Of a DNA stretch of 52,545 nucleotides, positions 23,035-31,797 are shown in pieces. The notes beneath the pieces were generated by a model, which did not search any database, was not told where the DNA came from, and was given only the letters and a program-made list of their open reading frames with translations. The stretch's first letter is position 1. Each line of letters opens with the position of its first letter. The position numbers and the translations under genes were made by a program. Location of the stretch: contig CALWQV010000008.1 of NCBI GenBank assembly GCA_944383785.1, forward strand, positions 1 to 52,545, written 5' to 3'. The DNA comes from an uncultured Enterocloster sp. (lineage in GTDB: Bacteria; Bacillota; Clostridia; Lachnospirales; Lachnospiraceae).

Positions 23035-24173
23035 AACGGATGCAGGCCAGCATAGATGTTGTACAAGCAGCAGAAATACGTATTAGGAATGTATTCCGAA
23101 ATGGGCTGCCAGTATTTATGTCCTTTAGCGGCGGAAAGGATAGCTTATGTATGGCCCAGCTTATTATGAATTTAGTCCAGAGAGGGGAAATAGACCCCGG
23201 TCAGTTGGTGGTACAGTTCATTGACGAGGAAGCGATTTTCCCATGTATGGAAGCAAAGGTAAAGGAATGGAGAAAGAAATTTCTTTTGATCGGGGCAAAA
23301 TTTGAGTGGTACTGCTGTGAGGTAAAGCATTACAATTGTTTTAATGAGTTAAGCAATGATGAAACCTTCATCTGCTGGGATAGTACAAAGCAAGATGTTT
23401 GGGTAAGGCGCCCACCGGAATTTGCAATACGGAATCATCCGCTATTAAGACCCAGGAGGGATGCCTATCAGGATTTTCTGCCTAGGATTTGTGCAGGAGG
23501 AATTACCATAACTGGAATCCGAGCAGCAGAATCTGTGCAGCGTCTTCAAAATATTGCGTCTATGATAAGCACAGGAAAAAGTATGACGAATAAGCAACAG
23601 ATTTTTCCGATTTACGACTGGAAAGACAAAGATGTATGGCTGTATCTATACCGAGAACAGGTCGATATCCCTGAAATCTATTTGTTCTTGTGGCAATCCG
23701 GAACCGGAAAAGGGCAACTGCGGGTATCACAGTTTTTTTCAGTAGATACAGCAAAAAGCCTAGTAAAAATGAATGAATACTATCCGCAGCTTATGGAAAG
23801 AATCGTGCGGCGTGAGCCAAATGCCTATCTTGCCGCTTTGTACTGGGATAGTGAGATGTTTGGAAAAAGTACTGTTAAGAGAAAACAAAATGAACAGGGA
23901 ATGGCAGAGAAAGATTATAAGGCTGCTCTCTTGGAACTGTTTTCAGATATGGATGGGAACTTCCGGACAAAACATAAGCGTTATGTGGCAGATAGGTATC
24001 GAAACTTTTTTATGAGTGTGTCTGCGATTGCGGATAATAAGGATTGCAAGGCGATTTATGAAGGGCTCATTTCTGGTGATCCGAAGTTGAGATCGTTTAG
24101 AGCTTTGTATCAGAGAATATATGGCAAACATATTATAGAGGCTAAGAAAAAGGAGAAACTATTAAATGGATAA
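23025..24173 (+). CDS. IbrA-like PAPS-reductase-family enzyme (second)
   Basis: A 382-residue protein; ATG 23025 overlaps the preceding gene by ten bases. The PP-loop FSGGKDSLCMAQ (about residues 33-44) is intact. The sequence continues with VVQFIDEEAIFP, YCCEVKHYNC and the TGIRAAESVQRL segment typical of the IbrA group, whose partner IbrB is ParB-like, as with the next gene here. In E. coli, IbrA and IbrB were described as prophage regulators of immunoglobulin-binding proteins; their chemistry is not established. It is longer than and distinct from the PP-loop protein at 21528, so the cassette holds two non-identical members. Confidence 0.8.
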   Translation: MAVKRMQASIDVVQAAEIRIRNVFRNGLPVFMSFSGGKDSLCMAQLIMNLVQRGEIDPGQLVVQFIDEEAIFPCMEAKVKEWRKKFLLIGAKFEWYCCEVKHYNCFNELSNDETFICWDSTKQDVWVRRPPEFAIRNHPLLRPRRDAYQDFLPRICAGGITITGIRAAESVQRLQNIASMISTGKSMTNKQQIFPIYDWKDKDVWLYLYREQVDIPEIYLFLWQSGTGKGQLRVSQFFSVDTAKSLVKMNEYYPQLMERIVRREPNAYLAALYWDSEMFGKSTVKRKQNEQGMAEKDYKAALLELFSDMDGNFRTKHKRYVADRYRNFFMSVSAIADNKDCKAIYEGLISGDPKLRSFRALYQRIYGKHIIEAKKKEKLLNG

Positions 24174-24687
24174 TAAAATGATAGGCCCTTTATCAACGTT
24201 GCAGTGGGTAGAACGGGGAATCGTCAAACCGAATGATTACAATCCGAATAAAGTATCAAAACAAAATTTGGAATTATTGAAGCAATCCATTTTAACTAAT
24301 GGATGGACGCTTCCGATTGTCGTAAGACCAGATTTTACGATTATAGATGGGTATCATCGTTGGGTTGTTTCCGGAAAGGAACCGTTATTTTCTATGCTTA
24401 ATGGGAAAGTTCCGGTTGTTATTGTTGAGCATTCGGAAAGATCAGAGGATATATACGGAACAGTAACCCACAATAGGGCGAGAGGTACACATCTTCTGGA
24501 ACCGATGAAAGCTATCATAAAAGAGCTGTTAGGAGAAGGAAAAACGGTAGAAGAGATTGGAAAACAGCTTGGCATGAAGCTAGAAGAAATTTATCGCTTA
24601 TCGGATTTCTCGAAAGAGGATTTTCTCAGCATGATGACTAAGGAAGTCACAGAATTTTCGAAAGCAGAATATGTGACTAAAATTTAA
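24166..24687 (+). CDS. IbrB-like ParB-domain protein
   Basis: A 173-residue protein; ATG 24166 overlaps the preceding stop and follows AAAAGGAG. Residues about 17-95 are a ParB domain: VKPNDYNPNKVS, GWTLPIVVRPDFTIIDGYHRW (the DGYHRW box) and a THNRARG motif near 103. A C-terminal HTH-like helix pair follows (TVEEIGKQLGMKLEEIYRL). It pairs with the IbrA-like enzyme as in enterobacterial prophages. It ends the accessory cassette before the terminator at 24716. Confidence 0.8.
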   Translation: MDNKMIGPLSTLQWVERGIVKPNDYNPNKVSKQNLELLKQSILTNGWTLPIVVRPDFTIIDGYHRWVVSGKEPLFSMLNGKVPVVIVEHSERSEDIYGTVTHNRARGTHLLEPMKAIIKELLGEGKTVEEIGKQLGMKLEEIYRLSDFSKEDFLSMMTKEVTEFSKAEYVTKI

Positions 24688-24715
24688 TGTTGACATGTTA
24701 TATCGCACATAGAAC

Positions 24716-24754
24716 AAAAGCTGACAGTGAAAGAGTGAAAGCCTGTCGGCTTTT
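24716..24754 (+). terminator. Terminator-like hairpin after the accessory cassette
   Basis: AAAAGCTGACAG (24716-24727) pairs with CTGTCGGCTTTT (24743-24754): twelve pairs, one of them G-U, around a 15-base loop. The A-run and T-run on the two sides make it readable as a terminator in both directions. It separates the cassette from the terminase operon. Confidence 0.75.
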
Positions 24755-24793
24755 GCTTTATCCAAAAAAAATACGATATGGGAGGTGATGGCA

Positions 24794-25612
24794 GTGCCGA
24801 GAGCAAGAAGCCCTGACAGCATAGAGGCGGAGAAATTATATAGATCTGGCATGGCTCTTGTTGATATTGCAAAGAAACTCGGCAAGCCAGAGGGAACAGT
24901 CCGGAGGTGGAAATCAACTCAGAAATGGAATGTAAACAGTAAAAAAAAACAAGGCGAACGTTCGCAAAAGAAAAGTGATTCAGAAAAAGCGAGCGTTCGT
25001 AAAAGAGGTGGACAGCCAGGGAACCAGAATTGTAAAGGGAAACAGAATGCAAAAGGACATGGAGTTCCAAAGGGAACGCAAAATGCATTGAAGCATGGCG
25101 GCTATTCTGCCGTCTATTGGGATACGCTTGATGATGATGAAAAAGAGCTCATCGAGACGATGCCACAGGATGAGGAAGAGATACTTATAAATCAGATTAT
25201 GCTCTTTACTGTCCGGGAGCGGCGGATCATGAAGGCAATCAATAAGTACCGAGCAGCAAAGGGTGGAGTGTATGTGGCTGGAGTCACAAAGTTTGAAGAA
25301 AAAAGAACATTCAAAGATGATGATGAAAGAACGCTCTATGAAAAGCGAATGCGGGATAAGGTGGAGAAGGGAGATCGCCTTCCTGGTGAGCATTATACTT
25401 TACAGACAATGACATCTTCCGCAGCCGACTTGGTAGCTCGCCTTGAAAAGGAACTTACATCTGTACAAAGCCAAAAAACCAAAGCGGTTGATGCATTGGC
25501 GAAGCTGAGGCTTGAAAAGCAAAAAATTAGTGGAGAATCACAAGAGAACGAATTAGTACGTGCGTGGGCAGAAAATGTGGTAAAAGCGCGGAGGGAGAAA
25601 AGTGGACATTAA
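24794..25612 (+). CDS. terS: Terminase small subunit
   Basis: A 272-residue protein. GTG 24794 lies eight bases after GGAGG and gives the familiar PRARSPD start; an earlier GTG and ATG at 24785-24790 are too close to that site. An HTH (LVDIAKKLGKPEGTVRRWKS, about residues 20-40) recognises the packaging site. A glycine-, lysine- and asparagine-rich linker (GGQPGNQNCKGKQN) follows, then helices for oligomerisation. The stop overlaps the terL start by 11 bases. Confidence 0.8.
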   Translation: MPRARSPDSIEAEKLYRSGMALVDIAKKLGKPEGTVRRWKSTQKWNVNSKKKQGERSQKKSDSEKASVRKRGGQPGNQNCKGKQNAKGHGVPKGTQNALKHGGYSAVYWDTLDDDEKELIETMPQDEEEILINQIMLFTVRERRIMKAINKYRAAKGGVYVAGVTKFEEKRTFKDDDERTLYEKRMRDKVEKGDRLPGEHYTLQTMTSSAADLVARLEKELTSVQSQKTKAVDALAKLRLEKQKISGESQENELVRAWAENVVKARREKSGH

Positions 25613-27041
25613 TATAGACTGGTTATCTGGCTTTCTGGATGATAGCATACCTCTGTGGAGAGACGATCCTGTTATGTATTTTCGGGAAGTACTTAATTTC
25701 GATCCGGATCAATGGCAGAAAGAAGCTGCTGAAGATCTTGCGCACAATCCAAAAGTTAGCATTAAGTCGGGACAAGGAGTTGGAAAGACGGCGTTTGAGG
25801 CGGCTATTTTTCTGTGGTTTATTACCTGCTTTCCCTATCCCCGTATTGTAGCGACTGCACCTACAAAGCAGCAGCTTCATGATGTATTATGGTCAGAAAT
25901 TTCAAAATGGATGAGCCACTCAATTTTACTCCCCAGACTCCTGAAATGGACAAAAACCTATGTTTATATGATCGATAATGAAAAACGTTGGTTTGGAGTG
26001 GCAAGGACAGCCACAAAGCCTGAGAACATGCAGGGGTTCCACGAGGAAAATATGCTTTTCATTATAGATGAAGCCTCGGGCGTTGCAGATCCGATTATGG
26101 AGGCGATTTTAGGTACCTTATCAGGCGATAACAATAAGCTCTTGATGTGCGGAAATCCGACAAGGACATCTGGAACGTTTTATGATTCATTCAATTCTGA
26201 CCGGATGCTATATAAATGCCATACAGTATCTTCTGCGGATAGCCCGAGAACGAATAAGCAGAACATAGAGGCATTGATACGCAAATATGGCCGTGAAAGC
26301 AATGTTGTGCGAGTGAGGGTTTTTGGAGAATTTCCAAAGCAGGAAGATGATGTATTTATAGGGCTGCAGCTGGTTGAACAGGCGGGAATGTTGGAACAGG
26401 CTGAAAATATTATAATTAAAAAAATTTCATTTGGAGTAGATGTGGCTCGGTATGGAGACGATGAAACAGTAATAGCCCAGAATGTTGATGGAGCGCTAAC
26501 GTTGCCGGTAACTTTTCGAGGGAAAAGTCTTATGCAGACGACGGGCGAAATAGTGCGCCTATATCGTGAAATCATTCAAATCTATCCGCAATATCAAGGC
26601 CCTATATATATTGTCATTGATGATACGGGGCTTGGTGGAGGAGTAACAGATCGGCTAGAAGAGGTAAAGCAAGAAGATAATTTATTTCGCATGACAATAG
26701 TTCCTGTCAACGCAGCTTCTCGGGTTCCTGATGATGTGGTGGAAATCGGGAGCGGTAAAATAAAGGCCTGCGATCTCTACGATAACCTTACAACTTATAT
26801 GTGGGCAAATATTAGAGATAAATTAGAGCAGCGAGTTCTATACCTGGAAAAGTTATCAAAAGATAACGAGTTAATTGCCCAGCTGACATGCCGCAAATAT
26901 AAATTGACGAGCAGAGGAAAGATACAACTTGAGTCGAAAGATGATATGAGAAAAAGGGGGATCGGTTCTCCGGATAGGGCAGATGCAGTAGCATTAAGTT
27001 TGTATGAGGCTAATGTATTTGATATTAGAAGTCTGATCTGA
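25602..27041 (+). CDS. terL: Terminase large subunit
   Basis: A 479-residue packaging ATPase and nuclease; GTG 25602 follows GGAGGGAG. Walker A SGQGVGKT is at residues 56-63 and Walker B LFIIDEAS near 151-158. The RNase-H-like nuclease begins near 276 with GVDVARYGDDE and continues with VIDDTGLGGG and the final PDRADAVALSLY, which supply the acidic metal ligands. It is complete in length and has all the expected motifs. Its base composition is AT-richer than that of the portal gene that follows. Confidence 0.9.
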   Translation: MDINIDWLSGFLDDSIPLWRDDPVMYFREVLNFDPDQWQKEAAEDLAHNPKVSIKSGQGVGKTAFEAAIFLWFITCFPYPRIVATAPTKQQLHDVLWSEISKWMSHSILLPRLLKWTKTYVYMIDNEKRWFGVARTATKPENMQGFHEENMLFIIDEASGVADPIMEAILGTLSGDNNKLLMCGNPTRTSGTFYDSFNSDRMLYKCHTVSSADSPRTNKQNIEALIRKYGRESNVVRVRVFGEFPKQEDDVFIGLQLVEQAGMLEQAENIIIKKISFGVDVARYGDDETVIAQNVDGALTLPVTFRGKSLMQTTGEIVRLYREIIQIYPQYQGPIYIVIDDTGLGGGVTDRLEEVKQEDNLFRMTIVPVNAASRVPDDVVEIGSGKIKACDLYDNLTTYMWANIRDKLEQRVLYLEKLSKDNELIAQLTCRKYKLTSRGKIQLESKDDMRKRGIGSPDRADAVALSLYEANVFDIRSLI

Positions 27042-27056
27042 GGGAGGTGATAAGAA

Positions 27057-28913
27057 TTGGGAGAACTGCACTATGACGGCTACGTCAACATGCTTAACAA
27101 GGTGGGGACGAAAAAGGATCCGTTGGAAGGGTATACCTACCGGTACGATGATCCGACTCCGGACCCAGAGCTGGCCCAGATCTATGGCTCCAATGGATTG
27201 TTTGTAAAGATCATCGACAAACCGGCAGAACTGGCCTTTAAGAACGGATATGACCTGGGGATCGGCGATGCAGATCTGGATGATGCCGTCAAAAAGAAAC
27301 TGTCAAGCCTGCAATGGAAGCAGAACGGGGCCAAGGCCCTGAAATGGTCCCGCCTGTTCGGCGGCGCCGCAATCCTCATCGGGATTGACGATGGGGGAGA
27401 CTGGGATGAGCCGGTGAACAAGGGCATGGTAACCGGGATTAACAGCCTGACCGTTTTTGAGCGCCCGGAGATCACGCCGGACTATAATTCGGTCTTCTCC
27501 CGCAGTATGGACCCGGAATCAATACGGAAGCTTGGAACACCGGAATATTACCTGATCACCCCGCTGTACGGAGGCGAGCAGATCCGGGTACACGAAAGCA
27601 GGCTGCTGATCTTCCGTAACGGGGAAATCCCACGCACAAGCGCAATGAGCACGGACTATATGTTTTTCGGGATACCGGAGTACAACCGGATCAAGCGGGA
27701 GCTGCGGGATACCGTAACCACCCATGGGAACGGCTACCGGCTTCTGGAGCGCTGTATCCAGGCCGTGTATAAGTCCAAGAACCTGTCAAGCCTTATGGCT
27801 ACGCCAACGGGAGAAGGAATGGTAATCCAGCGGATGCAACTGATCGATATGGCCCGGAGCCTGCTGAATACTATGGTCATTGACGCAGACGGGGAGGATT
27901 ACACATTCCAGACCTTCCAGCTGGGCGGCGTGAAGGATATTGTGGACGAAAGTTGCAACATGCTTTCGGCGGTCACCAATATCCCCCAGACCGTCTTGTT
28001 TGGGCGCTCCCCTGCTGGCATGAACGCAACCGGGGAATCCGACCTGACGAATTACTATGACTACGTAGGCCAGATACAGGAGCTGAACATAACCGGGAAT
28101 CTTCATTACCTGGTGGAGCTGATTTTGCAGGCTAAATATAACGCAGGGGAAATCCAGGTGATCCCGGCCTACGATCCTGTCCCGAACCCGCTTTGGAATC
28201 TGTCGGATAAGCAGAAAGCGGAGCTTGACCAGTCAAAAGCGGCGGCGGAGCTTACCAAGGCCCAGGCCACGCAGGTTTATGTGGATATGCAGGTACTGGA
28301 TCCCACGGAAGTCCGGAAAACCCTGGCGGCCTCTGACCAGTACGAGATTGAGGATGTACTGTCAGAAGATGACCTGGGTATTGATGTGGAGAGCCTGCTG
28401 GCATCCGGCGGTTCCATGCCGGGAGAATCCCCTGCTGCTATGCTCCACACTGCAACGCCATCTGCTGATACGCTACCGGAAGGGCAGACGGAAGTTGCGG
28501 ATGCAGGGGAAGGCAGCCGGGAGCATACAGCTGCCGCCGTGATTGCGGTAAAAGGCGGGAAAATACTGGTGGCTGACCGGATGGACGGCTCTGGCATATG
28601 CGGTCCTGGAGGCCACATAGAAGCCGGGGAGCAATTTGAGGCTACTGCGGTCCGCGAGGCGATGGAGGAGTTTTCGATCCGGCCAGCCTCCCTCATCCCA
28701 ATGGGATACATAAAAGAGGATGGAGGGCGATACTGCGATACCATGATTTATCTATGCAGGGATTTCTCCGGGGAGCCTAGGGCAGATGGAATGGAAGTCA
28801 GCAATGCCCGGTGGGAAGCTATGGATGAATTGTCCGGGCAGAATCTTTTCCCGCCGTTTGAGAAAAGCTTGGAACTGTTGCTGCAAAGTTTAGAACTGGA
28901 CGATACATCATAG
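27057..28913 (+). CDS. Portal protein (DUF1073 type) with C-terminal Nudix domain
   Basis: A 618-residue protein. TTG 27057 follows GGGAGGTGA. Residues 1 to about 430 match DUF1073-type portals, with DKPAELAFKNGYD near 56 and the LFGRSPAGMNATGESD motif near 315-330. After a linker of about 45 residues, residues about 480-600 form a Nudix domain with the box GGHIEAGEQFEATAVREAMEE, in which the usual glycine after EE-x is serine. The catalytic glutamates are kept. A hydrolase on the portal would sit at the packaging vertex; it may be active on nucleotides or play a structural role. Related phages can carry similar fusions. Confidence 0.85.
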   Translation: MGELHYDGYVNMLNKVGTKKDPLEGYTYRYDDPTPDPELAQIYGSNGLFVKIIDKPAELAFKNGYDLGIGDADLDDAVKKKLSSLQWKQNGAKALKWSRLFGGAAILIGIDDGGDWDEPVNKGMVTGINSLTVFERPEITPDYNSVFSRSMDPESIRKLGTPEYYLITPLYGGEQIRVHESRLLIFRNGEIPRTSAMSTDYMFFGIPEYNRIKRELRDTVTTHGNGYRLLERCIQAVYKSKNLSSLMATPTGEGMVIQRMQLIDMARSLLNTMVIDADGEDYTFQTFQLGGVKDIVDESCNMLSAVTNIPQTVLFGRSPAGMNATGESDLTNYYDYVGQIQELNITGNLHYLVELILQAKYNAGEIQVIPAYDPVPNPLWNLSDKQKAELDQSKAAAELTKAQATQVYVDMQVLDPTEVRKTLAASDQYEIEDVLSEDDLGIDVESLLASGGSMPGESPAAMLHTATPSADTLPEGQTEVADAGEGSREHTAAAVIAVKGGKILVADRMDGSGICGPGGHIEAGEQFEATAVREAMEEFSIRPASLIPMGYIKEDGGRYCDTMIYLCRDFSGEPRADGMEVSNARWEAMDELSGQNLFPPFEKSLELLLQSLELDDTS

Positions 28914-28929
28914 GAAGGGGAAGAAGGAA

Positions 28930-29937
28930 ATGGCAAACCAGGGGCCGCTAAACGAACAGATCAAAAAGAAATTCCACGGAAAGACGGAGATCCCCTCAAA
29001 ATACATCCCCAAATATCCGGTTTCGGCTGAACGGGATTACATCCGCATGACAAACCGGTTTGCTTTGGAAGTCTTAAAACCAGTGCTAGTGGAATCTCTT
29101 CCACAACTGATACAAATTATCAACGGGGATGAAACAAAGGATCCCTGGGCTTATCAGAAGTCCACAGGGCACTTTGACGCTAAGGATTCCCAGGGGAAAC
29201 AGGCCAAGAAGAATCAGGAGGAACGGGCAAAGCACAGGAGGGCAGTCCTTGCCAGTGTTGCTGCGGAGCTGGACAGATGGTTTGAGCGTCTGAGAGTGTC
29301 GCTGGAAACCGCCATGCGATCTTACCGGGTGCGGGACCGGCTGAACATCATTGCGGACGCAAACCGGAAGCTTACGGTAAAGGAATGGAAGAAAGCCATC
29401 GGAAAGACCTTGGGAATCAATATCCTGGATGACTACTACGATGGCGCTTTTTATGCAGAAGCCCTGGAAAAATGGGTGGATGAGAATGTTGGTCTTATCG
29501 TTACAATCCCAAACGAAATGCTGGACGATATGAAGCGGATGGTCCTTGACAGCTATCTGAAGGGGGACACAGTAACAACGATCACGAAGCAGATCCAGCA
29601 CTGCTACGGGACTACCAAGGCCCATTCCCGCCTGATTGCCAGGGACCAGATCGGGAAGCTGAACAGCCAGATCACCCGGCACCAGCAAAAGAAATGCGGT
29701 ATCAATAAATACATATGGCGGACAGCGGGGGATGGCAGGGTAAGGGACAGCCACAGGGAGTTGGACCGGAAGGTTTTTGACTGGGACCATCCCCCGGTGG
29801 TGGACCAAAAGACTGGCCGCCGCTGCCATCCGGGAGAGGACTACCAGTGCCGGTGCATTGCCGCGCCTGTTTTTAACCTGGACATGCTGGATCTGCCGGT
29901 AGACGGAAGGGCCGAAAAGATAAAGGTAAAGAGGTGA
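28930..29937 (+). CDS. MuF-like minor head protein
   Basis: A 335-residue protein; ATG 28930 follows GGAAGGGG. The C-terminal third carries the head-morphogenesis (MuF/SPP1 gp7) signature: DSHRELDRKVFDWDHPP, then a HPGEDYQCRCIA cysteine motif. The N-terminal part is helical and probably contacts the portal, which it directly follows. In Mu-like phages this protein is injected or assists head assembly. Confidence 0.8.
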   Translation: MANQGPLNEQIKKKFHGKTEIPSKYIPKYPVSAERDYIRMTNRFALEVLKPVLVESLPQLIQIINGDETKDPWAYQKSTGHFDAKDSQGKQAKKNQEERAKHRRAVLASVAAELDRWFERLRVSLETAMRSYRVRDRLNIIADANRKLTVKEWKKAIGKTLGINILDDYYDGAFYAEALEKWVDENVGLIVTIPNEMLDDMKRMVLDSYLKGDTVTTITKQIQHCYGTTKAHSRLIARDQIGKLNSQITRHQQKKCGINKYIWRTAGDGRVRDSHRELDRKVFDWDHPPVVDQKTGRRCHPGEDYQCRCIAAPVFNLDMLDLPVDGRAEKIKVKR

Positions 29938-29943
29938 TGGAAA

Positions 29944-31293
29944 TTGAAATTACGGAAGGTGAGCCGCCTTGACAGCATACCGCTGGGGGCGGCTTATTTT
30001 ACGAAAGAAGGGTATCTCAGGGACCGCCCGGTGGTAACAACCTGCGGGATCTTCGAGTATGAGGATAATGGTTCGGTCCATTATGAACTGAGGCTGCCGG
30101 AGGATGTGTTTGAGCCGGAAAGCCTGAAAAGCTATAAAGGGAAGCCCGTGATCCTGACCCACAATGGAGGGGAGATCACGAAGGATAACGTATCCAGGGA
30201 AACCATAGGTACAATCCTCAGCGATGGAATCCAGGACGGGGACGATGTGCGGGCGGATATTGTAATCCATGATTCCGATAAGCTGAGGCTGGGCTTAAGG
30301 GAGCTGAGCCTGGGGTATGACTGCGACCTGGAACATAAGCCCGGCACATGGAACGGGCAGCATTACGATTATATCCAGCATAACATCCGCATCAATCACC
30401 TGGCGCTGGTGGATACCGCAAGGGCAGGCCACGGGGCAAGGTTGAATTTAGATGGAAAATCAAAGGGGAAACCCAAAACAGGAAAAGGAGGAACACGCAA
30501 CATGAAGAAACTTAATTTTGACGGCTTGGCCGGGGCGCTGACACCGGAACAGCTGGAAGAGGCGGTAGAAATGTACCTGTCCGCCCATCCGGAAGTGCAG
30601 GTTGCCGATGAAGGGGAAGGCCAGGACCCGGTGGAGAAGGTCCGCCAGGATGCCGAGCGCCGGGATGCAGACATTTCCGCAGTAGGCCAGGAAGAGATTC
30701 CTGCTATGCAGAAGGACATTAAAACCCTGCTGGGCGAGATCGACAAGATGAAGGGCGCAAATGACATGGCCGCTGACGGGACCTGCAACAACCGGGATGA
30801 AGGAGAATCTACAGATCCGGCCAAGGCCGACAGTGATGACCCGACAGAACCGTCTAAGACGAACGGCGATGACCCAGCAGAACCGGATAAGGCAGATGGG
30901 GATGACATTACCGCCCCTGCCGAGGATAAGGCCGTAAAGATGGACTCCGTTGAGCGCAGCTGGGGTGAGATGTATTCTATCTGTCAGATGGCAACCAAAC
31001 TGGGGCTGGCGGATTTTGTTCCCAAGAACGCAATGGATGGGAAGAAACGCATCATCCAGGCGGTGAACCCGAAACTGAAGCTGGACGGGAAAAGCCGCAG
31101 CTATGTGGATGGGGCTTATGAGGCCGCCGTGGCAAATGCCCTCAGCCGCAAGAGCGTAGCGGACAACATGCGCAGGGTTGTAGGCCAGAAATCCCAGGCC
31201 GTCCGCATGGATTCCGCAGCGGGCCCAAGCGGGGCAGACCAGGCAAGGAAGAACATGATTGCCCGTATGACGGGCGGGAAGGAGAATGAATAA
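29944..31293 (+). CDS. Prohead protease (DUF2213) with C-terminal scaffold
   Basis: A 449-residue protein starting TTG 29944 after GAGGTGATGG. Residues 1-180 match DUF2213 proteases of Mu-like phages: YLRDRPVVTTCG, the KGKPVILTHN catalytic histidine region and LRELSLGYDC with the active serine. From about residue 187 the protein becomes helical and very acidic, with near-repeats such as DDPTEPSKTNGDD and DDPAEPDKADGDD (about 295-325), ending in a region that likely binds the capsid. An internal ATG at 30502 would express that part separately as scaffold. Confidence 0.8.
   Translation: MKLRKVSRLDSIPLGAAYFTKEGYLRDRPVVTTCGIFEYEDNGSVHYELRLPEDVFEPESLKSYKGKPVILTHNGGEITKDNVSRETIGTILSDGIQDGDDVRADIVIHDSDKLRLGLRELSLGYDCDLEHKPGTWNGQHYDYIQHNIRINHLALVDTARAGHGARLNLDGKSKGKPKTGKGGTRNMKKLNFDGLAGALTPEQLEEAVEMYLSAHPEVQVADEGEGQDPVEKVRQDAERRDADISAVGQEEIPAMQKDIKTLLGEIDKMKGANDMAADGTCNNRDEGESTDPAKADSDDPTEPSKTNGDDPAEPDKADGDDITAPAEDKAVKMDSVERSWGEMYSICQMATKLGLADFVPKNAMDGKKRIIQAVNPKLKLDGKSRSYVDGAYEAAVANALSRKSVADNMRRVVGQKSQAVRMDSAAGPSGADQARKNMIARMTGGKENE
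30502..31293 (+). CDS. Nested scaffold protein (internal start)
   Basis: ATG 30502 lies in frame inside the protease gene (codon 187) with AAGGAGG ten bases upstream, an independent ribosome binding site that the main product does not need. It would yield 263 residues starting MKKLNFDGLAGALTPEQLEE, helical and acidic. This is the arrangement of lambda C/Nu3 and related protease-scaffold pairs. Its separate expression is inferred from the internal site. Confidence 0.6.
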   Translation: MKKLNFDGLAGALTPEQLEEAVEMYLSAHPEVQVADEGEGQDPVEKVRQDAERRDADISAVGQEEIPAMQKDIKTLLGEIDKMKGANDMAADGTCNNRDEGESTDPAKADSDDPTEPSKTNGDDPAEPDKADGDDITAPAEDKAVKMDSVERSWGEMYSICQMATKLGLADFVPKNAMDGKKRIIQAVNPKLKLDGKSRSYVDGAYEAAVANALSRKSVADNMRRVVGQKSQAVRMDSAAGPSGADQARKNMIARMTGGKENE

Positions 31294-31784
31294 TGGTACA
31301 GAGAGATTATGGATTCCAGCAGCCGCTGGGGCTTCCTGGCGGTATTTATGATTTATCGGACAAGGATATCGTAAGCCGGACAACGGATCCTGGGGTAAGC
31401 GCAAAGCCCGGGATGGGGCTGGTTAAGGGGGCAACTGCCGGGGAAACGGTAAAGCTTCCGGTTACTGGTTCTACGGCAGCCGACTTTGAGGGAATTTTTG
31501 TCCACGGCTCTAAGCAGCTGGAACACAACATGGAAGGAGCGGTAGCCTGCGATGGCGGGGATACGGTGGGCCTGATGAGGAAGGGCCGGATCTGGGCATT
31601 TGTAGCGGATACGGCAACTACTACCTACGGAACAGGGGCGGCACTGATCCTTTCTGGGGACAACGCCGGGAAATTGACGGATACGGGCGACTCAGGGGAA
31701 ACTTCCAAGGTAGCCCTTACCGGTGTTGCATTCACAGGAAAAGCAGATGCGGACAACGGCATTGCCGTAGTCGAGATGAGATAA
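31293..31784 (+). CDS. Capsid decoration/cement protein (DUF2190-like)
   Basis: A 163-residue, beta-rich, glycine-rich protein sharing the base at 31293 with the upstream stop (TAATG). Features such as DPGVSAKPGMGLVKG, VHGSKQLEHN and the late GVAFTGKADADNGIAVVEMR fit DUF2190 cement proteins. Those bind the outer capsid surface and stabilise the shell after expansion. It lies directly before the capsid gene. Confidence 0.7.
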   Translation: MVQRDYGFQQPLGLPGGIYDLSDKDIVSRTTDPGVSAKPGMGLVKGATAGETVKLPVTGSTAADFEGIFVHGSKQLEHNMEGAVACDGGDTVGLMRKGRIWAFVADTATTTYGTGAALILSGDNAGKLTDTGDSGETSKVALTGVAFTGKADADNGIAVVEMR

Positions 31785-31797
31785 GGAGGATGATAGG

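Noticed and set aside
24690-24715. Terminase promoter at TTGACA (24690)
   Set aside because: No acceptable -10 lies 15-19 bases downstream, and the terminator hairpin begins at 24716.
29086-29829. 247-codon minus-strand frame opposite the MuF-like gene
   Set aside because: Shadow of a clear coding gene; no family resemblance and wrong orientation for the operon.
30460-31404. 314-codon minus-strand frame opposite the protease/scaffold
   Set aside because: A mirror frame of GC-rich coding DNA; cysteine- and histidine-rich translation without motifs or a ribosome binding site.
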